Source: Rhodoferax sp. AJA081-3 | GTDB lineage: Bacteria > Pseudomonadota > Gammaproteobacteria > Burkholderiales > Burkholderiaceae_C | Reading direction: 5' to 3' | NCBI RefSeq assembly: GCF_017798165.1 | Contig: NZ_CP059068.1 | Location: 5,084,001 to 5,148,000 of the forward strand | Length of the DNA: 64,000 nucleotides | Shown: positions 7,129 through 14,908 of the stretch, in pieces | Layout: each line of letters starts with the position of its first letter | How positions within the stretch are numbered: position 1 is the first letter of the stretch | Program-made: the position numbers and the translations under genes | The notes under the pieces: model-generated | Told to the model about the DNA's origin: nothing | The model's input: only the letters and a program-made list of their open reading frames with translations | The model's database searches: none

Positions 7129-7770
7129 TTAGAAAGTCGGATTTGATATCTGTATTAACACACCAATTTTCTGGCGAACGACGGGAGCAAGTTTTTGTAT
7201 TGCATCACTTAGCTCAAATACAACTTGCCTTGGGACGGCATTCAAAGTGCTGCCGACTGCACCTGGCTGATGCAGTACGCTGAACTCAGGTCCAGAGGCA
7301 TGTCCAAGCTGTTTATTTCGAATTGTTCGTAGCTGCTCAGTCAGCCGACGAAAGCCTTTTAAGTCATTCCTATCTGGGAATGCCAACGCCTCTATTCGAT
7401 TCCTTTCTACTATCGCTAAGCCTTTGTTCGCGGCGACTTTGCCTGGGTCTTCATCGCCATCGGCATACAGTTGCATGAAATATATGACGGCCAGGTTGTG
7501 TAAATGGTACGTAGCCTTGTAACACTCCCCTGGCGTCAAAAGCGATCCCCTAAAGCTCTCGAAAACACTTTGATCGTCTGAATAAGCGAAGTGTGGGTGG
7601 AATTTCCTCCCGGTTACCGTCTCGTAATGGCTGTGTAGAGCATTCTCTTGTGACTGGACGGCTTCGCTTTCAGCCGCAACCATTAGGTGATACGCAATAT
7701 TTAAGCACTCTTCGCTATCAACAAGCGCGTTGCTCCAAAGTTGCATCCTCCCAATTAGTTCGAATGTCAC
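7129..7770 (-). CDS. Hypothetical protein, possible HEPN-type domain
   Basis: A 213-residue, mostly helical protein of unknown family, read from GTG at 7770 (an ATG at 7746 is an alternative). Around residue 150 it has LRTIRNKQLGHA, which fits the R-x4-6-H motif of HEPN ribonucleases such as those in abortive-infection and toxin systems. The motif alone is weak evidence. The coding sequence is visibly richer in A+T than its neighbours. It lies between two decayed NYN-domain fragments and near a KAP NTPase gene, a context that suggests horizontally acquired defence genes. No membrane segment or signal peptide. Confidence 0.6.
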   Translation of the reverse strand: MTFELIGRMQLWSNALVDSEECLNIAYHLMVAAESEAVQSQENALHSHYETVTGRKFHPHFAYSDDQSVFESFRGSLLTPGECYKATYHLHNLAVIYFMQLYADGDEDPGKVAANKGLAIVERNRIEALAFPDRNDLKGFRRLTEQLRTIRNKQLGHASGPEFSVLHQPGAVGSTLNAVPRQVVFELSDAIQKLAPVVRQKIGVLIQISNPTF

Positions 7771-8027
7771 TCGCCGCTCTCGGGTGTAAAACCGTTTGCC
7801 AGTGAGGTGGAGCCAAATCCTTGCAACCGGTGAATGGGGTAGCGTTGACAGATGGCTGAAATGCCTGAGCGGCGTTGGGCGACGGCGGGGTGCATGGGGT
7901 GAAGTTTAATGGCGCGGGAAGCTTGTTTGTTAAATCGGCCTCTAGCCCTCGTGGAATATTAACGAGAAGCTATTAAAAACGTAGCAATTCAAACCTTGTA
8001 CCAGCGAAAACCAAGGGAGAGTCTGCT
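7771..8027. other. Gene-free stretch in the accessory patch
   Basis: Apart from repeat copy D (7930-7995) I see no gene here. It joins the start of the possible HEPN gene to the second NYN fragment. A ribosome-binding-like AAGGGAGA survives at the right end, in front of the decayed start of that fragment. Confidence 0.6.
7930..7995 (+). repeat. Interspersed repeat, copy D
   Basis: TTAAATCGGCCTCTAGCCC, TCGTGGAATATT and AGCTATTAAAAACGTAGC. Same family as copies A-C; it lies inside the accessory patch just upstream of the second NYN fragment. Confidence 0.8.
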
Positions 8028-8216
8028 ATAGCCACCAACGCCAACCAGAAGCTAGCCGTCGTGATCAACGCCGACAACGCGCACGCATCCATCATTCAGT
8101 ACCTGTTGGCCGAGGTGTCGCGCTACGGCACTGTCACCATCAAGCGCGCGTATGGCGACTGGACCACCACCAACCTCAAGGGCTGGAAAGAGGTGCTGCA
8201 CACCGGCAGCGTGGAT
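8028..8216 (+). pseudogene. Decayed NYN-domain gene fragment 2 (N-terminal part)
   Basis: A conserved N-terminus of a NYN/DUF88-type ribonuclease can be read: NQKLAVVINADNAHAS, then VSRYGTVTIKRAYGDWTTTN and LKGWKEVLH. The start codon is ATA behind an intact AAGGGAGA. The first catalytic Asp of the usual DADN is Asn (INADN), and homology stops abruptly near 8210, after which the frame continues into unrelated sequence to 8333. It is therefore a remnant, not a working gene. It is convergent with the KAP NTPase gene. Confidence 0.8.
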
Positions 8217-8287
8217 AATTTTAAGAACACAAAACTCAAACAATGCTTGACAAGAAGAAACACTTTTGTTGCGCAGCGCCAGTTTTT

Positions 8288-9586
8288 TTATAAGCGGATG
8301 TATTCCAAATCGAGATTGAAAAAGATGCGGTGAAGATCTCTAAGGCCTTGCTTGTAGTCTTCGATTGAGTAGTAGCTCATTTTTTGCTCAGACCCCTGTT
8401 TGGCTTTTGCCGCGGTTTCATCAAACGCGAGCAAGAAGATATCGCGCACGAAGGCAATCAGTCCATCTTCATACTGTTCGACTGGGCCGAGTCTCTCAAA
8501 TTCAGTCCTGTAGGCGACTGGATTTTTGACTTTTAGAATAGCAATTTTTGATGGATCTTTCACTTTCAATAACAACGCATAAGCCGCTAACTGTGGGTCC
8601 AGATTGATATTTGGAAGCGAAATATTCCAAAGCAGCATAACGCTTTCTAAGTCGCGGAAGCTGGCTTGAAACATTGGTGCAAACACACAGAGGCTGCGAC
8701 GAAAATGGACTTCGCGGTCACGGCTTCCCCCTTCGGGCTCACCATACTGTGCGGAGAGAAACGCGGCAAGGAAGTCAGTTTGGTCCGATTTTTTGTAGTC
8801 CGGCTTCTGGGCAATTGGTAGGCCAACTGTGACTGCAAAAAATTTCTTCAGATATTCGGATGGATTGATATCTTGGCCGTATGTCTTTCGCACGGCACTG
8901 TGCAGTGCGGGCGTGTGAACAAAGAAAATAAATACTACATTTTTAACGTCAAAGAGGTGTTTTACTCTTTCGAGCAATTCGAGCGCATAACTGGGGCGGC
9001 AACGGTCGAGCTCATCAATAATTACAACCAATGGCGAGCAGTTTTCGCTTGTATTTGCCAACTCTGATAGTTTTTCCTTAAATGCGGCAGTTGTGGCACT
9101 TGTTTTTGAAAACGTGTCGAGCATTTGTTCGATTGCCTTATCGCTCGCGTCAGTACCTGCGTCCACGATTTCTCCAACGAAGTCGTCCGTATCAACACCA
9201 ATCGCTCTTCCACCTGCCTTCATCAGGCCCTTTCCAATCGCTGGCAAAGAAACCTTAAGTACTTTTACCGCTGCATTTTTAAGGCTACGTACTGCCGCAG
9301 GTTGTTTTTGGAAACCCTCCAGAATCGCTGAAGTGACCACGGCAAACGGGTCTTGGTGGTAGTCGAATTGGAACGCATCTACATATACGCACGTTCCAAT
9401 TCGGTTATCAGCCTCGAAATGGCTAGGTAGTCGTCTTGCTATCCACGACTTTCCCGCGCCCCAAGGTGCATCAACTGCTATGACACGGCCGGCGGGAGAT
9501 ATAGGAACAGTGGCTAGACGTGTTGCATAGCCAATCAACAGATCGGCAAATTTCTGCCTGCCAAGGTTATCCGTAGAGAAATCCAT
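8288..9586 (-). CDS. KAP family P-loop NTPase
   Basis: A 432-residue protein. Walker A is APWGAGKSW at residues 40-48. Walker B is LVVIIDELDRCRPSYALELL around residue 190, continuing into ERVKHLF, the characteristic KAP signature. A sensor-like IFFVHTPALHSAV follows. KAP NTPases include the plasmid phage-exclusion protein PifA and several defence-associated ATPases; many have membrane insertions, but none is clear here. The gene is AT-richer than glnS next door and lies in the patch with the NYN remnants and the possible HEPN gene. A defence role is inferred from family and context. Ends convergent with fragment 2. Confidence 0.85.
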   Translation of the reverse strand: MDFSTDNLGRQKFADLLIGYATRLATVPISPAGRVIAVDAPWGAGKSWIARRLPSHFEADNRIGTCVYVDAFQFDYHQDPFAVVTSAILEGFQKQPAAVRSLKNAAVKVLKVSLPAIGKGLMKAGGRAIGVDTDDFVGEIVDAGTDASDKAIEQMLDTFSKTSATTAAFKEKLSELANTSENCSPLVVIIDELDRCRPSYALELLERVKHLFDVKNVVFIFFVHTPALHSAVRKTYGQDINPSEYLKKFFAVTVGLPIAQKPDYKKSDQTDFLAAFLSAQYGEPEGGSRDREVHFRRSLCVFAPMFQASFRDLESVMLLWNISLPNINLDPQLAAYALLLKVKDPSKIAILKVKNPVAYRTEFERLGPVEQYEDGLIAFVRDIFLLAFDETAAKAKQGSEQKMSYYSIEDYKQGLRDLHRIFFNLDLEYIRL

Positions 9587-9624
9587 ACGTGTTGTTTCTT
9601 ATGGCCTTAAACACGCAACTGACG

Positions 9625-11454
9625 TCACTTCCCCCAACTATCCTTCAACCCCACCGCCAAGTTAAACACCGGCTTGGACCCCGTCACGTGATCCACTCGA
9701 TCCGCCACAAAGTACCCGTGCCGCTCAAACTGAAACTTTTGATCAGGTAGCGCATTCGCCAGCGAAGGCTCAACAATCGCTGTCACTACCTTCAGGCTGT
9801 TCGGGTTCAAACTCTCGATGAAATCTTTGCCACCCGCATCCGGCTGCGCGTCCAAGAACAGGCGGTCGTACATGCGCACTTCGGCGTTCACGCCGTTGGC
9901 CACGCCCACCCAGGTGATGGCGGCTTTCACCTTGACCAGGTCGCTGCCGGGCGTGCCGCTCTTGGTGTCGGGCACTAGCGTGGCCAGCACGTCGGTGATG
10001 ACGCCGTCAATGTCTTTCACGCAGCCGGTGCATTCGATCACGTAGCCGCCCTTCAGGCGCACCTTGTTGCCGGGGAAGAGGCGCTTGTAGCCCTTGGGTG
10101 GCACTTCTTCAAAATCTTCGCGCTCTATCCACACCTCTTTGCCGATGGTGAAGTGGCGTGGGGGTGGAGGTTCTGTTCCCTCGGGCAGGTGGGGCAGGGC
10201 GGGCTGGGTGCAGGGCTCCAGGTGGCCGGCGCCCATCACGTCGTCCCAGTTGGTCAGGATCAGCTTGACCGGGTTCAGCACGGCAAAGCCGCGGTGGGCC
10301 TTGGCCTCCAGGTCTTCGCGCAGGCAGCCTTCCAGGGTGCTGTAGTCGATCCAGCTGTCGCTCTTGGTCACGCCAATGCGTTCGGCAAACATTTGCAGCG
10401 CTGCAGGCGTGTAGCCGCGGCGGCGCAGGCCGACGATGGTTGGCATGCGGGGGTCGTCCCAGCCTTCTACCTTGTGGTCGTACACCAGTTGCGCCAGCTT
10501 GCGTTTGCTGGTGATCACATAGGTGAGGTTCAGGCGTGAGAACTCATACTGGCGCGGGGGCGGGCTGGCCAGCAGGCCGCCTTCGGTCAGGCGCTCCAGC
10601 AGCCAGTCGTAAAACGGGCGCTGGTCTTCAAATTCCAGCGTGCACAGGCTGTGGGTGATCTGCTCCAGCGCGTCCTCAATGGGGTGCGCGTAGGTGTACA
10701 TGGGGTAGATGCACCAGGTGTCGCCGGTGTTGTGGTGGGTGGCGCGGCGTATGCGGTAGATGGCCGGGTCGCGCATGTTGATGTTGGGGCTGGCCATGTC
10801 GATCTTGGCGCGCAGCACCATCGATCCATCCTCATGCTTGCCGTCGCGCATTTCGCGGAAGATACGCAGGTTTTCTGCGGGTGTGCGGCTGCGAAACGGG
10901 CTGTCGACGCCGGGTTTGCCAAAGTCGCCCCGATTGACTCTCATTTGCTCTACGGTTTGTTCGTCTACGTAGGCAAAGCCGGCGCCGATCAGGTATTCGG
11001 CGGCCTGGTACATGAAGTCGAAGTAGTCGCTGGCCTGGTAGGGCTCGGCGGTGGCGCTGCCATTCCAGTCAAAACCCAGCCATTTGATGGCGTCGCGGAT
11101 GGAGTTGACGTATTCAACGTCTTCCTTCTCCGGGTTGGTGTCGTCAAAACGCAGGTGGCACACGCCGTTGTAGTCGCGCGCCAGACCAAAGTTGATGCAG
11201 ATGCTCTTGGCGTGGCCTACGTGCAGGTAGCCATTGGGCTCGGGCGGAAAGCGGGTGCGGATTTTGGCGGGGTCTGGCTGGCCCTTGGCATGGTGGGCTG
11301 CATCGCCAGGGCTTCCGGCCCAGCGGCGCTGGGCGTAGGTGCCGTTGTCCAGATCGTTCTGGATGATCTGGCGCAGAAAATTACTCGGTTTGGCGGCTTC
11401 TGTGGCCGCTGTAGCGGCGGTTGGGGTGGTGTTGGTGGGGGTGGGAATGCTCAT
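9625..11454 (-). CDS. glnS: Glutaminyl-tRNA synthetase
   Basis: A 609-residue class I aminoacyl-tRNA synthetase that charges tRNA-Gln. The HIGH motif is HVGH at residues 78-81 within PEPNGYLHVGHAKS, and the KMSKS equivalent is VITSKRKLAQLV near residue 315. The sequence RFPPEPNGYLHVGH followed by FDDTNPEKE is diagnostic for GlnRS against GluRS. The C-terminal beta-barrel anticodon-binding domains follow (VWIEREDFEEVPPKGYKRLF). A low-complexity Thr/Ala-rich N-terminus (about 25 residues) precedes the conserved start NFLRQIIQNDL, so a later start cannot be excluded. It lies 10 bp after the HD-GYP-like gene on the same strand, so the two may be cotranscribed. Confidence 0.97.
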   Translation of the reverse strand: MSIPTPTNTTPTAATAATEAAKPSNFLRQIIQNDLDNGTYAQRRWAGSPGDAAHHAKGQPDPAKIRTRFPPEPNGYLHVGHAKSICINFGLARDYNGVCHLRFDDTNPEKEDVEYVNSIRDAIKWLGFDWNGSATAEPYQASDYFDFMYQAAEYLIGAGFAYVDEQTVEQMRVNRGDFGKPGVDSPFRSRTPAENLRIFREMRDGKHEDGSMVLRAKIDMASPNINMRDPAIYRIRRATHHNTGDTWCIYPMYTYAHPIEDALEQITHSLCTLEFEDQRPFYDWLLERLTEGGLLASPPPRQYEFSRLNLTYVITSKRKLAQLVYDHKVEGWDDPRMPTIVGLRRRGYTPAALQMFAERIGVTKSDSWIDYSTLEGCLREDLEAKAHRGFAVLNPVKLILTNWDDVMGAGHLEPCTQPALPHLPEGTEPPPPRHFTIGKEVWIEREDFEEVPPKGYKRLFPGNKVRLKGGYVIECTGCVKDIDGVITDVLATLVPDTKSGTPGSDLVKVKAAITWVGVANGVNAEVRMYDRLFLDAQPDAGGKDFIESLNPNSLKVVTAIVEPSLANALPDQKFQFERHGYFVADRVDHVTGSKPVFNLAVGLKDSWGK

Positions 11455-11464
11455 TCGCCCGATT

Positions 11465-12742
11465 TTAGGCGTGCTGCACCTTTAAGTCGGCCCAAATGGG
11501 CGTTAGTTCGGTCTTTTCTGCCTCGCTTAGGCTTTCTGCCAACAACATGCATTCGCGTTGCAGCTCAAACAGGCGCAGGCGCAGCTCGGCCCAGGCCAGG
11601 TCCATCTCAAAATGGTCTTGGGGGGTGAGCTGCTCGGGCGCCAGGCCCCACACGCCCAGGGCGTTCCAGGCGGTGCGCAGCCGGGCCAGCCGGTCGTCGG
11701 CCAGCAGCACAATGCCTGCGCGTTCTTTGCTGCCGGTGGGGGACTGCAGGGCCTGGGTGGTCAGGCGGGCTTTTTCCAGCGTGGCGTTGATGTGTTGCAG
11801 GGCGTCGGCCGGCACGCGGATGTTGGTGGGGATCTTCTCCCGCGCATCGCGCGCCATGTTGAACACCACACTGCTGTAGCGCGATGGAAACTCTCCCGGC
11901 ACCACCCGCAGTGCAAAGCTGGCGCGAAACAGCGGCGCGGTGGGTGACTGCGAAACCCCCATGGTGGTCTCTACCGCGGCCAGCAGCATGCCCAGCGGCG
12001 AGATGTCTTCGCCGTGCAGGCGGGCGGGGTAGCCAGAGCCATTGGCCCGCTCGTGGTGTTCACCCACCGCGCGGCACAGGGTGGTGGGGTAGTCGGTGGT
12101 GGCTTCCAGCAGCAGCTGGGCGATGCGGGGGTGCGCCATCATGTGCTGGTGGCCCAGCAGGTCCAGCGGTTCGTCGCCATCCAGGTATTGGGGTTGTATG
12201 TAGGCCTCGCCAATGTCATGCAGCAGGCCGCCCACCATGGCCAGGCGCACATCCACGGGCAAGCTTTGGGCCTGGGCCATGCCACCGGCAAGGGCCATGG
12301 CTTGCACGGCATGGTCCAGCGCGCCGGGGCGGGTGGCCATGGCGGTGGTCAACAGCAGCTGGGCTACCGAGTGCAGGGGGATTTGTTTGAGCTGCTTCTC
12401 CAGCAGTTGGGCATAGGGGCGCAGCGCGTAGGCCATGCTGCGGTCACTGGCCAGAAATTCCTTCAGGTGCTCCATCAGCGAGAAATGGGTGACGCCGTCT
12501 TCGGCCATCAGGCAGGCTTCTATGGGGTTGAGCAGTTTGCGCTCCAGCAGGCGCTGCTGCAGCGCGGCCGATACGGGCAGGCCCTTGGCCCAGAGCTTGA
12601 GGCCGCGCACATCCACAATGTCTTGGGATGCGACGATGGAATAGGTCTCGCTGGCCTGGATGATGGCGGCCAAAAAGTCCGGGTTGGCCTGCGAATCGCC
12701 GGGCGCAAAGTTGACCGCTGCCGATGTAGCTGTTGCTTGCAT
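11465..12742 (-). CDS. HD-GYP-like domain protein
   Basis: A 425-residue cytoplasmic protein. The HD pair is LLHDIGE near residue 174. It is followed by MMAHPRIAQLLLE, then EHHERANGSGYP around residue 235, with GYP retained, and LLAAVE. This is the order of an HD-GYP phosphodiesterase, which hydrolyses cyclic di-GMP. The flanking N-terminal 130 residues and C-terminal 150 residues match nothing I recognise. No receiver or membrane domain is present, so regulation would be through unknown partners. Several helix-2 metal ligands cannot be verified by eye, so activity is probable rather than certain. Upstream of glnS on the same strand. Confidence 0.8.
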   Translation of the reverse strand: MQATATSAAVNFAPGDSQANPDFLAAIIQASETYSIVASQDIVDVRGLKLWAKGLPVSAALQQRLLERKLLNPIEACLMAEDGVTHFSLMEHLKEFLASDRSMAYALRPYAQLLEKQLKQIPLHSVAQLLLTTAMATRPGALDHAVQAMALAGGMAQAQSLPVDVRLAMVGGLLHDIGEAYIQPQYLDGDEPLDLLGHQHMMAHPRIAQLLLEATTDYPTTLCRAVGEHHERANGSGYPARLHGEDISPLGMLLAAVETTMGVSQSPTAPLFRASFALRVVPGEFPSRYSSVVFNMARDAREKIPTNIRVPADALQHINATLEKARLTTQALQSPTGSKERAGIVLLADDRLARLRTAWNALGVWGLAPEQLTPQDHFEMDLAWAELRLRLFELQRECMLLAESLSEAEKTELTPIWADLKVQHA

Positions 12743-12848
12743 GAACCCACACTCCTGTTGAGAGCCAGTGGTTCAAGTTTCGTACATGTAACCTGCTTTT
12801 TACACACCGTTTGGCGCAGCGGGGGCGCCGCCCGTCCGGCATGTGCAT

Positions 12849-12880
12849 AAAAAAAGGGCACACCCGTTGGGGTGCGCCCT
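12849..12880 (-). terminator. Rho-independent terminator of the branched-chain amino acid binding protein gene
   Basis: On the minus strand, stem AGGGCGCACCC, loop CAAC, stem GGGTGTGCCCT, then a run of seven T. It lies 42 bp beyond the stop of the 12922-14061 gene, in the gap before the HD-GYP-like gene start. Confidence 0.9.
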
Positions 12881-12921
12881 GTTTGGCTATGGCAACCGGG
12901 GTTGCCAATGCAAGGTGCTGA

Positions 12922-14061
12922 TTAGCGAATAACAGCCAGGTCAGACAGCTTGCCGCCCTTGACGGTCTTCAGTGTCAAAGCGCCGTTCTTGATGTCGCCT
13001 TTTTCATCAAATGTGATGGGGCCAGTGACACCTTGGTAGTCTTTGGTAGCAGCCAGGATAGGCAGGTACTTGGCAGGGTCAGAAGAACCAGCCTTGACCA
13101 TGGCAGCAACCATGACGTTTACGCCGTCATACACGTAGGGTGCGTACACTTGCACTTCGGTACCAAACTTGGCTTTGAAGGCGGCCTTGAACTTCTCCAT
13201 GCCAGCCTTGCCAGCGCCTTCAACACCACCGGCTTCTGCGCAGTAGACCTGGTTGTCAGAGATAGCGTCGCCGCCCAGCTTGACCAGCTCGGTGGAGCAG
13301 ATGCCGTCGCCGCCCATGAACTTGGCATTGATGCCCAGAGATTTCATCTGGCGCAGCATGGGGCCAGCAACAGCGTCCATACCGCCGAAGAACACGACGT
13401 CAGCCTTCTTGCCCTTGATGGTGGTCAGGATGGAGTTGAAGTCGGTAGCCTTGTCAGTTGTAAATTCCTTAGCAACCACGGTGCCGCCAGCAGCTTCAAC
13501 AGCCTTGGTGAACTCTTGTGCAACGCCTTGGCCGTAAGCAGTACGGTCATCGATAACGGCGATAGCCTTGCCCTTGAGGGTGTTGACTGCGTATTTGCCC
13601 AGTGTGCTGCCCAAATGCACGTCGTCAGCCACCATACGGAAAGCTGTCTTGAAGCCTTGGCGTGTGTACTTGGGGTTGGTAGCAGAAGGAGACACTTGGG
13701 GAATGCCAGCGTCGCTGTAAATGCGCGATGCGGGGATGGTGGTGCCGGAGTTCAGGTGACCGACCACGCCAACAACCTTGGCGTCAGCCAGCTTCTGGGC
13801 AACTGCAGTACCTTGCTTGGGGTCAGCAGCGTCATCTTCAGTCATCAGCTTCAGGGTGACTTTCTTGCCACCGATGGTGACGCCCTTAGCATTCAGTTCT
13901 TCCACGGCCATCTTGGCGCCGTTTTCGTTGTCCTTGCCCAAGTGGGCGATGGCGCCGCTGGTTGGGCCAACGTGGGCGATAGTCACAACTTCTTGCGCCA
14001 TGGCAAAGCCAGAAGACAAAGCAACAACAGCAGCAGCAACGATATTCAACTTCAACAGCAT
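12922..14061 (-). CDS. Branched-chain amino acid ABC transporter substrate-binding protein
   Basis: A 379-residue periplasmic binding protein of the LivJ/LivK type. A signal peptide (MLLKLNIVAAAVVALSSGFA, cleavage after AMA) is followed by the usual core: VTIAHVGPTSGAIAHLGKDN, then a NGAKMAVEELNAKG helix and VVGHLNSGTTIPAS. GGAGAATTT precedes the ATG closely. No permease or ATPase genes adjoin, so this is a stand-alone binding protein, as is common in betaproteobacteria; its terminator lies directly downstream. The gene uses many high-expression-type codons and has its own promoter region. Likely ligands are Leu, Ile or Val. Confidence 0.92.
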   Translation of the reverse strand: MLLKLNIVAAAVVALSSGFAMAQEVVTIAHVGPTSGAIAHLGKDNENGAKMAVEELNAKGVTIGGKKVTLKLMTEDDAADPKQGTAVAQKLADAKVVGVVGHLNSGTTIPASRIYSDAGIPQVSPSATNPKYTRQGFKTAFRMVADDVHLGSTLGKYAVNTLKGKAIAVIDDRTAYGQGVAQEFTKAVEAAGGTVVAKEFTTDKATDFNSILTTIKGKKADVVFFGGMDAVAGPMLRQMKSLGINAKFMGGDGICSTELVKLGGDAISDNQVYCAEAGGVEGAGKAGMEKFKAAFKAKFGTEVQVYAPYVYDGVNVMVAAMVKAGSSDPAKYLPILAATKDYQGVTGPITFDEKGDIKNGALTLKTVKGGKLSDLAVIR

Positions 14062-14299
14062 AAATTCTCCAGTAGTAAGAGGATGTGAACACAGAGAGTG
14101 TCACTGCCCACACGATAGCGCATCTAAAAGTCCCAACGCATAGGGATGCTACTAATACGGACTATTTATTGAAATGCCTAATGAAGTATAAGCATCGCTT
14201 CTTTTCAAAGGCCCATTTCAGGCCCCGAGATGTGGCGCAGGCGCACGTTTTGGGGGCGGCTTTCACCGTGATGGGGCGCTTCGGCGCAGCGCAACCGGC
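14062..14299. other. Intergenic region upstream of the binding-protein gene
   Basis: Holds the leader and presumably the promoter of the 12922-14061 gene, reading leftward. I see no convincing -35/-10 pair and no additional gene. The right end is the 3' flank of the ATP-binding protein gene at 14300. Confidence 0.5.
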
Positions 14300-14890
14300 T
14301 CACGCCAAAAGCGTGGCAGCAAAGGCGTTGATGGTGTCCACGTCGGTCGGCAGCGTGGTGTAGGGCAGTTCTTCGCGGTCCAGCAGCTCCAGCATGCCGC
14401 GGTCTATGGCGCGGGCCTGTTCTTCGTCCTGGAAGCGCCCAGTGCGGATGTATTTGCGGTCACTGCGGGCCACGACGATGTTGACGTTGTTGCACTGCTT
14501 GTACCAGTCCAGTATGTGGGTGCGGGTCTTGGCGATGTCGCAGATGTTGTCCAGGTAGTTTTCGTTGTAGTACAGCACCTGGGGCAGCGAACATTCGGTG
14601 ATCAAAAACTGCACCTGGCCGTCCAGCAGGCTCAGCATCTGGTACTGGCGCTGGGCGATGAAATACTGGTTCTTGAGCACTTCAAAGTTCTGCTGCCACA
14701 CCAGTGATTTGGCAAAGTCGGGTATCACCTCAACGGTCTTCTCCCGCAGCTTCAGGTAGAGCACTATGGCCGATGTGATGACCGATTTTTCACACCCCGG
14801 GCCACCAATGACGTTGATGACCTGTGTGGGGTAAAGCCGCATCTTGCTCTCGGGCAGGTGGTTTGCTACGGAGGTGTATTGGATAGACAT
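14300..14890 (-). CDS. AAA-type ATP-binding protein with unusual P-loop
   Basis: A 196-residue protein. Residues 24-36 read QVINVIGGPGCEKS, a P-loop in which the Gly before the Lys is Glu (GCEKS rather than GCGKS or GSGKT). The remainder resembles small nucleoside-kinase-like AAA ATPases: VIPDFAKSLVWQQNF, a QRQYQMLSLLDG helix, LITECSLPQVLYY, and ARSDRKYIRTGRFQDEEQA, which could be a lid. Similar proteins occur in phages and bacteria as ATPases of unknown role. No partner gene; it is 18 bp downstream of the response regulator gene. If the Glu is real, nucleotide binding may be weakened. Confidence 0.65.
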   Translation of the reverse strand: MSIQYTSVANHLPESKMRLYPTQVINVIGGPGCEKSVITSAIVLYLKLREKTVEVIPDFAKSLVWQQNFEVLKNQYFIAQRQYQMLSLLDGQVQFLITECSLPQVLYYNENYLDNICDIAKTRTHILDWYKQCNNVNIVVARSDRKYIRTGRFQDEEQARAIDRGMLELLDREELPYTTLPTDVDTINAFAATLLA

Positions 14891-14908
14891 AACACCATCC
14901 TACCGGCC

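Noticed and set aside
8061..8333. A 90-codon plus-strand ORF taken as a real small gene
   Set aside because: Only the first 50 codons match a NYN domain; the rest is unrelated read-through, and the domain lacks its start and catalytic Asp.
10651..11628. Long plus-strand open frame opposite glnS
   Set aside because: GC-rich antisense shadow without any recognisable domain; glnS is unambiguous.
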